Positions 26,237-35,055 are shown, numbered from the stretch's first letter. The stretch is 64,000 nt of DNA from Salipaludibacillus sp. LMS25 (GCF_024362805.1 NZ_CP093299.1:434001-498000), one strand, 5' to 3'. Notes: generated from the sequence alone by a model not told the origin. Translations and numbers: made by a program.

Positions 26237-26500
26237 TTACATTAAAAATATAGCACATGCTAATGATACCAAGCCTAATACTATTAATTGTATTGAAGCC
26301 GTATTTCGATTTTTTTTAAACGTTTTCCATATTAATACATAAACAGCTAACATGACACCCATAAATAAAATACCCTCAACCACCGGATTAAGCCCGGCCG
26401 TATCCTTTGTTGAATGCTGGTATACGCTAAAATTAGCTAAGATAGCTACCGTCCAACCAAGAAATATAGCTAAGCCAATCCACTTTAACAATTTCTCCAT
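26237..26500 (-). CDS. Small three-segment membrane protein
   Basis: 87 residues, three hydrophobic segments (about residues 7-25, 42-60, 69-87) and a short basic loop KTFKKNRN. Family not recognised. Strong binding site AGGAGGGAG before ATG 26500. It follows the BdbC/thioredoxin pair with a 50-base gap on the same strand and may be cotranscribed. Confidence 0.75.
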   Translation of the reverse strand: MEKLLKWIGLAIFLGWTVAILANFSVYQHSTKDTAGLNPVVEGILFMGVMLAVYVLIWKTFKKNRNTASIQLIVLGLVSLACAIFLM

Positions 26501-26550
26501 AGGCTCCCTCCTTACTTGTTAACTTAAGTATTCCCTAAAGGAGCTAATGT

Positions 26551-27024
26551 TTAATCTGTTAACACATTTTCTTTAAAAAAATCTTCATAGTCATCTGCAT
26601 CACGTCTACCTTCTACTCGAGCTACTTCTTCTCCGTTTTTATAATGAATAACCACTGGTGTTGCTTGAATATTGTAATCACTAAAACCTTCGTTAAATTC
26701 TAGAATATTATATAATTCCAAATCTACATCCATTTCCTCTGCTTTCGGTACGAGTTTTGGGGTAGCTAAATTACAGTATTCACATCTTCCACTATAAAAA
26801 TAAATGGTAGCATCTTCGCCATTAGCAAGCTTTTCCTCTAATTCATCTGGGAGAATAATATTTTGATAATGGGGATCATCTAATTGTTCAACCGTTTCAT
26901 TATGAAGCGTTTCTTTTCCAAACGGGTTTCCCTGAGTTGTCTGAGTGTTTTGATAATGCGTTAAAAAGCCAATAGCACCAAATAACACCACAATTATACT
27001 GCCAAAAAGAATAAGTTTTTTCAT
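26551..27024 (-). CDS. Extracytoplasmic thioredoxin-like disulfide protein (BdbA/BdbD-like partner)
   Basis: 157 residues: N-terminal membrane anchor (about residues 3-22), then a thioredoxin fold with active site C-EY-C in FYSGRCEYCNLATPK (about residue 80-84) and cis-Pro loop IQATPVVIHYKNG. It starts immediately after the stop of the DsbB-like gene, whose end carries its binding site AAGGAG. The pair should form disulfides in exported proteins, with the membrane protein re-oxidising this one. Confidence 0.88.
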   Translation of the reverse strand: MKKLILFGSIIVVLFGAIGFLTHYQNTQTTQGNPFGKETLHNETVEQLDDPHYQNIILPDELEEKLANGEDATIYFYSGRCEYCNLATPKLVPKAEEMDVDLELYNILEFNEGFSDYNIQATPVVIHYKNGEEVARVEGRRDADDYEDFFKENVLTD

Positions 27025-27477
27025 TTATTTGTCACTCCTTGTCGTTTTAATCGTCAACATCATGAGGATAGAGATAATAACAAAAGCGGTTAAAGAAAGA
27101 AATGGTAATGTTATAAAGCCAAGCAAATTAATGTATTCGTAATGACATGGAATATATCCACATGATTCCCCTGCTTCAGCTAAAAAGGGGAGTTTTTGTA
27201 CAGCATAATGATATAAAGCGACCCCCATTCCAATTACTGTCAACGGCAACGTATAATAAGCTTGCTTTGCATCTTTTTTGACAGTTGCTATACCGAGCGT
27301 AATAACTAAAGGATACATAAATATGCGTTGTATCCAACATAATTCACATGGTACGTATCGTTGAATTTCTGAAAAATATAAAGAGCCTAGTGTCGCAATT
27401 AAAGCCATTACCCAAGCTCCTAAAAGTAGATACTCAACCTTTTTTGAGGTGGTCCACTTAGATTCTTTTTTTACCAT
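27025..27477 (-). CDS. bdbC: DsbB-like quinone-coupled disulfide oxidoreductase
   Basis: 150-residue membrane protein with four segments. First redox pair in YVPCELCWIQR (about residues 37-43), second in EAGESCGYIPCHYE (about 104-115), the arrangement of BdbC/DsbB. It passes electrons from its thioredoxin-like partner to quinone. ATG 27477 follows AAGGAG. Followed without a gap by the thioredoxin-like gene. Confidence 0.92.
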   Translation of the reverse strand: MVKKESKWTTSKKVEYLLLGAWVMALIATLGSLYFSEIQRYVPCELCWIQRIFMYPLVITLGIATVKKDAKQAYYTLPLTVIGMGVALYHYAVQKLPFLAEAGESCGYIPCHYEYINLLGFITLPFLSLTAFVIISILMMLTIKTTRSDK

Positions 27478-27639
27478 AATACTCCTTCCACTCCTTCTAT
27501 ATAATTCATCTAAAAAATCACATTTGCAAAAAAAAATAACGACGATTCATAACAATACAACATTATCGCCTCTTAGTTTAAGCTCCTTTAAGTGTAAACA
27601 ATACTTCTATTTATCTCAACGAAAAACCTTCTTTTTAAG

Positions 27640-27796
27640 ATAAAACGCCCCTCCAATCAGTGAGAATTTTTATTCTTCTCCCACTGATTGGTAGTTGAGT
27701 GAATCAGGACATCAGATTCCATCATCTACCGCCTATATAAGTTTATCTCTCCGCTCTATTTTGACACGCCGTTTTCGGACGGTTAGCTGTGATAAA
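27640..27796 (+). repeat. Family-B element, copy B3 (full length)
   Basis: ATAAAACGCCCCTCC to CTGTGATAAA. 5' hairpin CCAATCAGTGAGA / TCTCCCACTGATTGG, linker GTAGTTGAGTGAATCAGGAC, body ending CGGACGGTTAGCTGTGATAAA with only limited pairing retained (diverged copy). The following 27797-28013 holds a small hairpin near 27860 (ACTCACCGTTGTGGCGAGT) and nothing else I can identify. Confidence 0.88.
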
Positions 27797-28013
27797 CTGG
27801 CTTGGCGACAACCGCTAATCGACATGTCTTACACTTTTTACACCAATGATACATCTAAAAAAACTCACCGTTGTGGCGAGTCTTGTTTTAGTTTCTCTTT
27901 ATTCTCATTTCGCTTTTATAACTTCTAGGCTGACGACACTCATAATAATCATTTTTCTTTCAATTTAGTTTGTCCGTTAAATAAGAAAAACTGCTGGGGC
28001 TCTGTTTTATAAA

Positions 28014-28142
28014 TAAAATGAACTTTCAATCAGTGGGGGTTGAGTAAATCAAGACATTAGCTCCGTTACCTCACGCCTATATAGATTTATCTCTGCTCTC
28101 TATTTTCAGGCGGGAGTGTTACGGACGGTTATCTGTGATAAA
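28014..28142 (+). repeat. Family-B element, copy B4, overlapping a coding end
   Basis: ATAAAATGAACTTTC to CTGTGATAAA; the 5' hairpin is truncated but the GTTACCTCACGCC ... GGCGGGAGTG body is kept. Bases 28119-28142 are at the same time the last seven codons and stop of the GGDEF-EAL gene on the - strand. Confidence 0.88.
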
Positions 28143-29894
28143 CGGGACAACATCCCCTTTCTTAAGAGGCATACTGTATAAAAAACCTTGCATTTCATCA
28201 CACTCTCTATCATTCAAAAATACCATCATATCGGACGTTTCCACGCCTTCAGCTATGACACGCATATTCATGTTATGTGCCAATTGGATAATGGACGTGA
28301 CAATAGCCTGGTCATTTATATTTTGAATCACGTCTTTAATAAATGATTTATCGATCTTTAATGTGTCGATAGGGAAACGTCTTAAATAGCTTAAAGAGCT
28401 ATAGCCAGTTCCGAAATCATCGATAGAAATTTTTATACCTGATTCTTTTAAACACTTCAGTGTTTTGTAACATTCATCACGGTTATATAAAAGGTCATTT
28501 TCCGTTATCTCTAAGTCTAAGAATTTGGGAGGTAAACCTGTTTGTTGCAATATGGCTTTAACCTTTTCTACGAAATCAGGCCTTTGAAATTGAATAGGAG
28601 AAATATTGACCCCTATTCGCAAACGACACCCTTGATCATACCAAACCTTAGCCTGTTGACACGCCTCTTGCAAGACCCAATCTCCTATTTGCACAATAAG
28701 ACCTGTTTCTTCAGCAACTGGTATAAACTCTACTGGGGAGACATTACCTAATACGTTATCTTCCCAACGTATGAGCGCTTCTACCCCCACTACTTGTTTA
28801 CTTTTAAGATCAATCTGCGGTTGGTAAGAAAGAGTAAATGAGGCGCCTCCTAATGCTTCTCGCAACCGTGTTTCAATGATTAGCTTCTCAGTATGATGTG
28901 TCTTTAGAGACGGAAAGTAAAGTTGGTAGTCCCCTTTCCCCCGCTCCTTTGCATAATGCATGGCAGCCTCTGCTTGCTGCACTAATTGACTTGCGGTTGT
29001 CCCTGTCTCTGGACACCGCGCTATCCCAATTGAAGCGGTGATAAATAATTCATTTTCTCTAACTATAAATGGTTTTAAAAACCTATTTAATATGGTTTTA
29101 GCAAGCTCCACACTCACATTGTCTGCACCAGATTCATTAATTAGAATCGTGAATTCATCCCCGTCATACCGGTAAACGGATACATCACTATTTTCAAAAA
29201 GTTTTAACTCTTTGGAAATAGCTTCAATAAGTTTATCTCCTGTGACATGCCCAAGCGTATCATTATAAAATTTAAAACGATCCAGATCCAAGAAAAGGAT
29301 TGCTATTTTTTGCGTCGAACTTTCAGTCTTTCTCACATACTTAGCTAAGTCTTGGTCAAATTGCTTACGATTTCTCAACCCTGTGGCCAAGTCTAACGTA
29401 ACTAATTCATTTATCATTTCTTCCGCTTTATTCAACAACGTCATGTCTTGATGTAATATTAAAAAGAGCTGGTCATGATAGGATTTACTCTGCGGAAGGG
29501 GGAAGAATGTCGTTTCAAAGATAACTGATGTCCCATCTTTCTTTCGATGAACCGTCTCAATAGTACTTTTTTTCCCCGCATGAAACACGTCGTCGAGATT
29601 TTTTGTGTAACTTTTTTTCATTAGGGACGTATCAATAAGATTGATATAGTGGCTACCACTAATGTCCTTCCAAAGATAGTCGAGTCTTGTCAATAACTCG
29701 TCACTAATATATATAATTCGCCCACTGGAATCTATAAGAACAATTAAAGCGACTTCTTCAATTGCTTGCTTTAAACAAAAAGGTAAAATATCCTCATCTT
29801 TCTCCATCCATCGCTTTTCCTCTTCTTTATTAAATAATGCTTTCCATTTTTGACTGATAGAAGGCACTTGCTTTTTATTCAGCTGTTTACTCAA
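28119..29894 (-). CDS. PAS-GGDEF-EAL cyclic-di-GMP protein
   Basis: 591 residues, no membrane segment, so cytoplasmic. PAS sensor at about 40-165, GGDEF domain about 165-325, EAL domain about 335-585. The GGDEF signature is altered to YDGDEF, so cyclase activity is doubtful, whereas the phosphodiesterase site looks intact: EALIRW, NISPIQF, LEITEN, IDDFGTGYSSL, LKIDKSF, AEGVET and MQGFLYSMP. Most likely a c-di-GMP hydrolase with a GTP-binding regulatory GGDEF. The terminal FITDNRP is encoded by a family-B repeat. Confidence 0.93.
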   Translation of the reverse strand: MSKQLNKKQVPSISQKWKALFNKEEEKRWMEKDEDILPFCLKQAIEEVALIVLIDSSGRIIYISDELLTRLDYLWKDISGSHYINLIDTSLMKKSYTKNLDDVFHAGKKSTIETVHRKKDGTSVIFETTFFPLPQSKSYHDQLFLILHQDMTLLNKAEEMINELVTLDLATGLRNRKQFDQDLAKYVRKTESSTQKIAILFLDLDRFKFYNDTLGHVTGDKLIEAISKELKLFENSDVSVYRYDGDEFTILINESGADNVSVELAKTILNRFLKPFIVRENELFITASIGIARCPETGTTASQLVQQAEAAMHYAKERGKGDYQLYFPSLKTHHTEKLIIETRLREALGGASFTLSYQPQIDLKSKQVVGVEALIRWEDNVLGNVSPVEFIPVAEETGLIVQIGDWVLQEACQQAKVWYDQGCRLRIGVNISPIQFQRPDFVEKVKAILQQTGLPPKFLDLEITENDLLYNRDECYKTLKCLKESGIKISIDDFGTGYSSLSYLRRFPIDTLKIDKSFIKDVIQNINDQAIVTSIIQLAHNMNMRVIAEGVETSDMMVFLNDRECDEMQGFLYSMPLKKGDVVPFITDNRP

Positions 29895-30314
29895 TTTTCC
29901 CCCTCCTGAGTGATAAATACCACAAACCTATAACAATAGTCATGTTTGTATAATTAAAACGATCTTTTTTTAGAAACAACAATTCATGTTTTCCCTTTAA
30001 ATGGCTTGTTTACACGTCTTTTGTTTCATTTTATGCTTTTTGAGTCTTTAGACGCAAGTTTTTTTTACCATTTTTTTTGTTTCATTACGAAAAACGGGGT
30101 CTTTTTGTGCATTTCGACTAATTTTGTGTGGTTTGAACCACTTGTATAATTGGAAATAGCCCTATCAAAATGACTCATACATTGATCTCCGCTACAGACA
30201 GACGCTTTTCTGAGGGCTCGTCTTCAGCTAAATGCTACGATAGTACCTTTACATCATTAAATTATCTGACTCGTTAATCCTCCGGGAGTCACCGTCTTCA
30301 CTGTAACCTTTTTT
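29895..30314. other. Gap 29895-30314 without a gene
   Basis: Upstream region of the GGDEF-EAL gene; very T-rich from 29990 to 30110. No gene, named promoter or repeat is identified until the element at 30315. Confidence 0.45.
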
Positions 30315-30370
30315 ATAAAGCTAAGCTTCAATCAGTGGGGGTTTTACTGCCCCTTAAGAGTGGGATAAAA
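30315..30370 (+). repeat. Family-A short form
   Basis: ATAAAGCTAAGCTTC, then CAGTGGGGGTTTTACTGCCCC, then CTTAAGAGTGGGATAAAA: the first arm of hairpin 1 is joined to the last arm of hairpin 2. Same junction as 60018-60077. Confidence 0.85.
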
Positions 30371-30416
30371 CGCCCTTCAATCAGTGCGAGCTTTTCGGAC
30401 GGTTAGCTGTGATAAA
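30364..30416 (+). repeat. Family-B short form, abutting the A short form
   Basis: ATAAAACGCCCTTCAATCAG joined to CGAGCTTTTCGGACGG and TTAGCTGTGATAAA. It shares the GATAAA/ATAAA junction with the A short form before it. 30417-30571 holds only the upstream region of the KTSC gene. Confidence 0.8.
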
Positions 30417-30571
30417 AACGTTTGATAATTATTCACTTCCCTTATTTTGCTGAGAATATCACCGTTTGTTTCCTTCTCATTACGGGTAAGCTACATGTAG
30501 CGTTTTCCGTCAGATTGGCTTAAGTTCTTTTTCATTTACAATGCGATCATTTTATAAAGAAAGGTGATTAG

Positions 30572-30787
30572 ATGGAACTTACTGAATTTCCTCAAGGGTA
30601 CTTTCGCTCTATCGGATATGATGAAATAGAAAAACAACTGCACGTCCGATTGCAAGATGAGCGTTATCTTATTTTCTATGAAGTGGATCAAATTGATTAC
30701 GTTGGTTTAATGTCTTCTAACAATATGAAGGATTTCTTCCATGGGAGAATTGAAGATAGATACCCTGCTCGAACAATTACTGAATAA
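30572..30787 (+). CDS. KTSC domain small protein
   Basis: 71 residues matching the KTSC domain layout: FRSIGYDEIEKQLHVRLQD, YLIFYEVDQIDYVGLM, then FHGRIEDRYPARTI, corresponding to the family's S-x-xGYD, Y-x-Y-x-VP and F-x3-I-x3-YP positions. The domain is common as a stand-alone protein or fused to RNA/nucleotide enzymes, of unknown function. ATG 30572 follows AAAGGTGA. Its stop codon lies within the flank of repeat A5. Confidence 0.85.
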   Translation: MELTEFPQGYFRSIGYDEIEKQLHVRLQDERYLIFYEVDQIDYVGLMSSNNMKDFFHGRIEDRYPARTITE

Positions 30788-30940
30788 AGCTAAGCTTCAA
30801 TCAGTGGGCGTTTTCCTTCATCCCCACTGATTGTTCGTTTAACTTATCAGACCTTTAGGGGCAGTTTATCCCCCCACCTAAACTATCCAAATCTTAAGTT
30901 TTGAGGTGAGGGTTTTACTGCCCCTTAAGAGTGGGATAAA
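30784..30940 (+). repeat. Family-A element, copy A5 (full length)
   Basis: ATAAAGCTAAGC to GTGGGATAAA. Hairpin 1 has one base less (CATCCCCACTGATTG) and hairpin 2 has an extra C plus a 5-base loop deletion. Its left ATAAA overlaps the KTSC stop codon. The remainder of the gap to 31139 is AT-rich promoter DNA of ald. Confidence 0.92.
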
Positions 30941-31139
30941 TTTGTTTTCAGGTTAAAACTATTTTGAAAAAGGTGGCAGAATATACGAAACTTCGTTACA
31001 ATAGATTTTGATTTAAACTTCTTCATGGTGCTAAGACATGTTGATAGAAAACAGTAGAACACAAATTTTTCGTCTCAAAAGTTAGGTCGTAAAGCAAAAT
31101 TTCTAACTCAATATTTTAAAACTTGAGGAGAGTGATCGG

Positions 31140-32258
31140 ATGAAAATTGGGGTACCTAAAGAAATTAAAAATAACGAAAATCGTGTGGCTCTCACGCCAG
31201 CAGGGGTTTTAACTCTTAAACAAGCTGGGCATGACATCATAATTGAAACATCAGCAGGTTTAGAAAGCGGATTTACGGACGATGATTACCTTGCTGCTGG
31301 AGCAAAGATATACGATACCCCTTCACTTTTATGGGCTCACTCAGATATGATAATGAAAGTAAAGGAACCGTTGGCATCTGAATACCCTTATTTTAGAGAA
31401 GGACTCATCCTTTTTACATATTTACATTTAGCTGCTGTACCTCCTTTAGCCAAAGCTCTTACAGAAAAAAAAGTGACAGCTGTTGCCTATGAAACAGTGG
31501 AAGTCAACAGAACCCTACCGCTACTTACACCGATGAGTGAGGTTGCTGGGCGAATGGCCTCCCAGATTGGAGCCCAATTTCTCGAAAAGCCAAAAGGGGG
31601 AAGCGGTGTTTTATTATCAGGTATACCGGGGGTTAAACGGGGTAAAGTCACTGTCATTGGCGGAGGGGTAGTTGGCACAAATGCAGCTAAAATAGCAATG
31701 GGACTTGGTGCTGATGTGACCATTATGGATTTAAGTCCTGAACGACTCCGACAGTTAGACGATATCTTTGGAACTGAGGTTAATACACTCATAAGTAACC
31801 CTTTAACGATTGCAGAAGCAGTAAAGGAATCAGATCTCGTCATTGGTGCTGTACTAATTCCAGGTGCTAAAGCGCCAAAGTTAGTGACTGAGGACATGGT
31901 AAAAGAAATGAAGCCTGGCTCAGTAATAGTGGATGTGGCCATTGACCAAGGGGGTATCGTTGAAACGGTCGATAACATTACCACCCACGACGATCCTACT
32001 TATACAAAGCATGATGTCGTTCATTATGCTGTTGCGAATATGCCTGGTGCTGTTCCGCGTACATCCACCATTGGACTGACTAATGTGACCGTTCCTTACG
32101 CCTTGCAAATTGCTAATGATGGCATAGGGCACGCTCTTAGGAATAACCCTGCTCTACTAAAAGGCGTCAATACCGCAAATGGCTTTGTCACTTACGAAGC
32201 TGTTGCTCAAGATCTTAATTATCCCTATACACCGGTTAAAGAAGCCCTTAATCTTTAG
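31140..32258 (+). CDS. ald: Alanine dehydrogenase
   Basis: NAD-dependent interconversion of L-alanine with pyruvate and ammonia; hexameric cytoplasmic enzyme used for alanine catabolism and, in Bacillus, during sporulation. 372 residues, standard length. Catalytic K75 (IMKVKEP) and H96 (TYLHLA) are present; the Rossmann loop is [20 protein letters not shown] (about 172-191), with a conserved D at the end of the next strand (TIMD). ATG 31140 follows GAGGAGAG. A strong terminator follows. Confidence 0.97.
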   Translation: MKIGVPKEIKNNENRVALTPAGVLTLKQAGHDIIIETSAGLESGFTDDDYLAAGAKIYDTPSLLWAHSDMIMKVKEPLASEYPYFREGLILFTYLHLAAVPPLAKALTEKKVTAVAYETVEVNRTLPLLTPMSEVAGRMASQIGAQFLEKPKGGSGVLLSGIPGVKRGKVTVIGGGVVGTNAAKIAMGLGADVTIMDLSPERLRQLDDIFGTEVNTLISNPLTIAEAVKESDLVIGAVLIPGAKAPKLVTEDMVKEMKPGSVIVDVAIDQGGIVETVDNITTHDDPTYTKHDVVHYAVANMPGAVPRTSTIGLTNVTVPYALQIANDGIGHALRNNPALLKGVNTANGFVTYEAVAQDLNYPYTPVKEALNL

Positions 32259-32276
32259 TTATTCATCTATTTAACC

Positions 32277-32330
32277 GAACCCTTTTATAAGACTTTTCTA
32301 GAAGAAAATCCTTACAAAAGGGTTCTTTTT
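32277..32330 (+). terminator. Terminator after ald
   Basis: GAACCCTTTTATAAG and CTTACAAAAGGGTTC form the stem with a further internal TTTTCTAGAAGAAAA hairpin, followed by TTTTT. Confidence 0.88.
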
Positions 32331-32345
32331 ATGGGATATTATAGC

Positions 32346-33185
32346 TTACTTATGTGCTACATATATTTCCCAACCTGTACTTATCCATTCACTTATTTGT
32401 TCTACCTGAAATAAATTAGCATGGGTTGTCTGATGTGGATGACTGGAAATATAAACTGCTTTCATACCAAGCATTAATGCTGGAGCAATGTCATTTATAA
32501 AATTATCCCCTATAGAGACTAGGTGTTGAAAAGGAAGCTCATAATGCTTTTGCAACTCTTTAAATAATTGAACCGTTTGTGCCGGTTTTTTAGCCGATGA
32601 AATAATGTGATGAAATATGTCGTTTAAATCTAATTCATTTAGTAGTCTAAGCACATCCTCTTTGTCACTGTTCGTCATAAGAACGAGGGGGTGTATTTTT
32701 TTCAAATCTTTTAAACATGATTTCAACCCCACGATTTTTTGCAGGTTAAAATCATCGCTCACCATATACGCCTTCGTTTCCAAATAACGAGAGTAGCAAT
32801 CTTTTACACCGTAATGTTTCGCACAAGCGAATGGTAACCACCATCCATCACCTATAGCAACCATTTTTTCAAAGTCAAACGTGAGAGGTAAGTCCTCATA
32901 ATGAGGTAAAATATCTGGTCTCGTTTTACCTTCCCACGTTTTTACTTCAATTGCTTGGAGCGTCATGGGGTCAACAGTTATGATCACATCGCGCATCACA
33001 TCATATACTTTACCAATCATCACAACATGTCGGCCATTTTTCATATCACGATAGTCTTGTAGAAAAGCTTTCTTACATTCGTTAGGGACATCTTCTAACA
33101 GTCTATCTGCATAGAAATCAAAATGATCAGCCCCTTCGTACAACGTACCATCAAGGTCAAATATGTACACTCTCTTTTCTATCAC
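32346..33185 (-). CDS. HAD family phosphatase-like hydrolase
   Basis: 279 residues from the chosen GTG 33185 (9 bases after GGGAGG; a GTG at 33209 is also in frame). HAD motif I is FDLDGTLYEG near the N-terminus, motif II is LVLMTNSDKE, motif III the SSAKKPAQTV lysine region, and motif IV VSIGDNFINDIAPALMLG. A large cap lies between motifs I and II (about residues 20-160), which includes DITVDPMTLQA-like and GDGWWLPFACAKHYG segments, unusual for the class; I do not recognise the subfamily. Substrate unknown. Confidence 0.82.
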   Translation of the reverse strand: MIEKRVYIFDLDGTLYEGADHFDFYADRLLEDVPNECKKAFLQDYRDMKNGRHVVMIGKVYDVMRDVIITVDPMTLQAIEVKTWEGKTRPDILPHYEDLPLTFDFEKMVAIGDGWWLPFACAKHYGVKDCYSRYLETKAYMVSDDFNLQKIVGLKSCLKDLKKIHPLVLMTNSDKEDVLRLLNELDLNDIFHHIISSAKKPAQTVQLFKELQKHYELPFQHLVSIGDNFINDIAPALMLGMKAVYISSHPHQTTHANLFQVEQISEWISTGWEIYVAHK

Positions 33186-33327
33186 ATTATTCATCCTCCC
33201 TGTCTTCACACATAGGAAGATTATAACAAACTAGCTGACAATTCAACTTGTTTATAGTGAAAGGCTGCTTCATTTTTACTCGCCACTTCATCTCCCTCAA
33301 ATAACCTGACAGAAATAGCCATTCTTT

Positions 33328-33473
33328 AATAAAGCTAAACTTCAATCAGTGGGAGTTTTCCTTCATCCCCCACTGATTGTTCGTTTAACTTATGGGACCT
33401 TTAGGGGCAGTTTATCCCCCACCTAAACGTTTCGACCTTCTTAAGTTTTGAGGTGGGGGTTTTACGGACGATC
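33328..33473 (+). repeat. Family-A element with a B-type end, copy A6
   Basis: Begins ATAAAGCTAAAC with complete hairpin 1 and most of hairpin 2, but after GGTGGGGGTTTTAC it changes to GGACGATCG, the end sequence type of family B (TTTTACGGACGGTT). The A tail ACTGCCCCTTAAG is absent, so the large stem is incomplete. Confidence 0.85.
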
Positions 33474-33566
33474 GTTTTCAAGCTTGCATAGACGACTTAG
33501 TTAATCAGTTACTCTTCAATTCCGCCTAGAACTAAATCACCGATTTCTCACATCGCGTAACCTACG

Positions 33567-33635
33567 CTAAACAAAGCCTTTCCCCTTTGGCAAACATACA
33601 GCGCACACATACGTTAACTGACACACTCTTTTCAT
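33567..33635 (-). CDS. 22-residue Cys-containing peptide
   Basis: ATG 33635 lies 7 bases after a perfect AAAGGAGG, and the frame runs MKRVCQLTYVCAVCLPKGKG then FV and stop. Basic, with C5, C11 and C14. Immediately downstream of the YrzI-like gene. Too short for homology; the ribosome binding site is the evidence. Confidence 0.45.
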   Translation of the reverse strand: MKRVCQLTYVCAVCLPKGKGFV

Positions 33636-33672
33636 AGCACTTCCTCCTTTCAAATAATTGACGGTTTAGTTA

Positions 33673-33822
33673 TTACATATTTCTAAAAAATTCATAATAG
33701 TTATCTTCGAACTGTCGTTTTCTTTCGATACACTCGTTTATTCTCTGTTCTCGTTCTGTTTCTTCATTTGTGTAGCGTCTTCGCTTAATCGTAATTGTAA
33801 AATTTAAAATATGAAATAGCAT
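33673..33822 (-). CDS. YrzI family small protein
   Basis: 49 residues, MLFHILNFTITIKRRRYTNE and so on, with the hydrophobic start followed by FTITIKRR and a Glu/Arg-rich helix that mark the YrzI family of Bacillus (about 49 residues, function unknown). ATG 33822 follows GGGGGAGGTGG. A possible six-codon leader (GTG 33859 to TAG 33839) with its own GGGGGTG precedes it. Confidence 0.75.
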   Translation of the reverse strand: MLFHILNFTITIKRRRYTNEETEREQRINECIERKRQFEDNYYEFFRNM

Positions 33823-33892
33823 GATTTACCACCTCCCCCTATGCATATTTAATGCTCACCACCCCCTTTAATATATAGGCACTCATAGATAG

Positions 33893-33924
33893 AAAAAGAG
33901 ACCACAATGACGTGGTCTCTTTTA
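33893..33924. terminator. Bidirectional hairpin
   Basis: AAAAGAGACCAC and GTGGTCTCTTTT make a 12-bp stem with a short ATGAC-type loop; separates the YrzI-like transcript from the genes to its right. Confidence 0.8.
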
Positions 33925-33998
33925 AAACAATTGGAATGTTTTCTGAAAAATAGCCAATTGTCAATGTAGTTAGAAAATTGTGACATTTCCTAACTAAT

Positions 33999-34033
33999 AA
34001 AAGGCAGACCGCTAGTATTGATCAGTCTGCCTA
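33999..34033 (-). terminator. Terminator of the 40/33-residue small-gene pair
   Basis: AAGGCAGAC and GTCTGCCT pair around a palindromic loop; AATAAA before it on the + strand gives a U run on the - strand. Confidence 0.75.
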
Positions 34034-34066
34034 CTTAATATACTTTATTAAGATTGATAAGAACCT

Positions 34067-34168
34067 TTAAAACAATGAAGTGAAAGGCTCTTTACCAAAG
34101 GCAGACCGGTGATGAGTCATATGTGAGTAAACATCTAACTGAGCATATTTCAAATAAACTGTCATCAT
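34067..34168 (-). CDS. 33-residue peptide, coupled to an upstream membrane peptide
   Basis: MMTVYLKYAQLDVYSHMTHH then RSAFGKEPFTSLF. AAAGGAGG ends 8 bases before ATG 34168, ideal spacing, and the gene follows the 40-residue membrane peptide's stop by one base. Ended by the hairpin at 33999. No family recognised. Confidence 0.5.
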   Translation of the reverse strand: MMTVYLKYAQLDVYSHMTHHRSAFGKEPFTSLF

Positions 34169-34169
34169 G

Positions 34170-34292
34170 TCATTTGCCTCCTTTGGTAATATTGGTAAAT
34201 ATAGTTACAATCATAACGCCAATTCCTAAAAAAGTAAACACTAAATTTAATATTTTTCCGATTACATCATGAAGACACGTTGAAGAGCGCAT
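34170..34292 (-). CDS. 40-residue single-pass membrane peptide
   Basis: MRSSTCLHDVIGKI, one hydrophobic segment LNLVFTFLGIGVMIVTIF (about residues 15-32), then TNITKGGK. Overall like a type-I-toxin-sized or transporter-accessory membrane peptide, but neither can be claimed. No strong binding site is visible before ATG 34292 (downstream gene has one). Partner of the 33-residue gene. Confidence 0.45.
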   Translation of the reverse strand: MRSSTCLHDVIGKILNLVFTFLGIGVMIVTIFTNITKGGK

Positions 34293-34392
34293 TTTTTAAC
34301 AGTCCATCACGACTTTAAAACAGCAACACTTATCTAACCAACGTGTAGGGGAAATCGTATGTAGTAGGCAATTGATTTAAACATTTATAGCC

Positions 34393-34546
34393 ATAAAACG
34401 ACTCTTCAATCAGTGGGAGTTTTCGCTCTCCCCACTGATGGGTAGCTAAGTAAATCAGGAGATTAGCGTCCATTATCTCCTGCCTAAATAGATTTATCTC
34501 TCCGTCTATTTCAGGCGAAGTTTTACGAACGATTATCTGTGATAAA
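34393..34546 (+). repeat. Family-B element, copy B5 (full length)
   Basis: ATAAAACGACTCTTC to CTGTGATAAA. Hairpin TCAATCAGTGGGAG / CTCCCCACTGATGG, linker GTAGCTAAGTAAATCAGG, then AGCGTCCATTATCTCCTGCC pairing loosely with GGCGAAG and ACGAACGATTATCTG. A 78-codon open frame over this copy is an artefact of the repeat. 34547-34970 shows no further gene; the 61-codon frame at 34647-34832 has no ribosome binding site. Confidence 0.9.
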
Positions 34547-34970
34547 TTACTAATAATATTAGACAAGTGGTATAACCCTCACATTTACAACCACTGAAAA
34601 AATCACTTTAACAGCCATAACAGGCTCTAAATGGTGAGGTTGTTGTTTAAACCTGAAATATTAAATATACTCTTTCAAAAGAAAGAAGAAAACTGACCTC
34701 TCTCGAAAAATAGGGCACCCTTTTTATAGGCGGGCGCTGAAATCCATTGACTACACCAGTGGATTTCTTGCCCTCTCCTTCCTGCAAAAGTCGGTCATCC
34801 TCTCCCTTCCCATTCGCTACACCCCCTTTCATCCCGGATTCGAACGTTTTCTACTTTCATCGTAAGAGAGCACAAATCACTAGCCATCATCATCGTTTTT
34901 CAAACGAATGACTATTCCTTTATTCATGCTGGCTAAACGATAACGATTACCTATATTAATGATTATTATC

Positions 34971-35026
34971 TTGACAATGATAATCATTATCATTATTATT
35001 TAATTATGATAATGATTATCATTATC
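34971..35026 (+). promoter_or_regulatory. Sigma-A promoter with two Fur boxes
   Basis: TTGACA (34971-34976), 17 bases, TATTAT (34994-34999). A near-consensus Fur box occupies 34973-34991 inside the promoter (18 of 19 to GATAATGATAATCATTATC) and a second at 35008-35026 covers the expected transcription start (18 of 19). Predicts iron-Fur repression of the following transporter operon. Confidence 0.92.
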
Positions 35027-35055
35027 ATTTACATAAGAATTTAGGAGAGATTATT

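Noticed and set aside
34330..34566. 78-codon open frame on the - strand
   Set aside because: It coincides with family-B copy B5 and its flanks, has no ribosome binding site, and similar frames arise from other copies of the repeat.
34647..34832. 61-codon open frame on the - strand
   Set aside because: No Shine-Dalgarno sequence, Gly/Arg-rich random-looking composition and no similarity to a known family.
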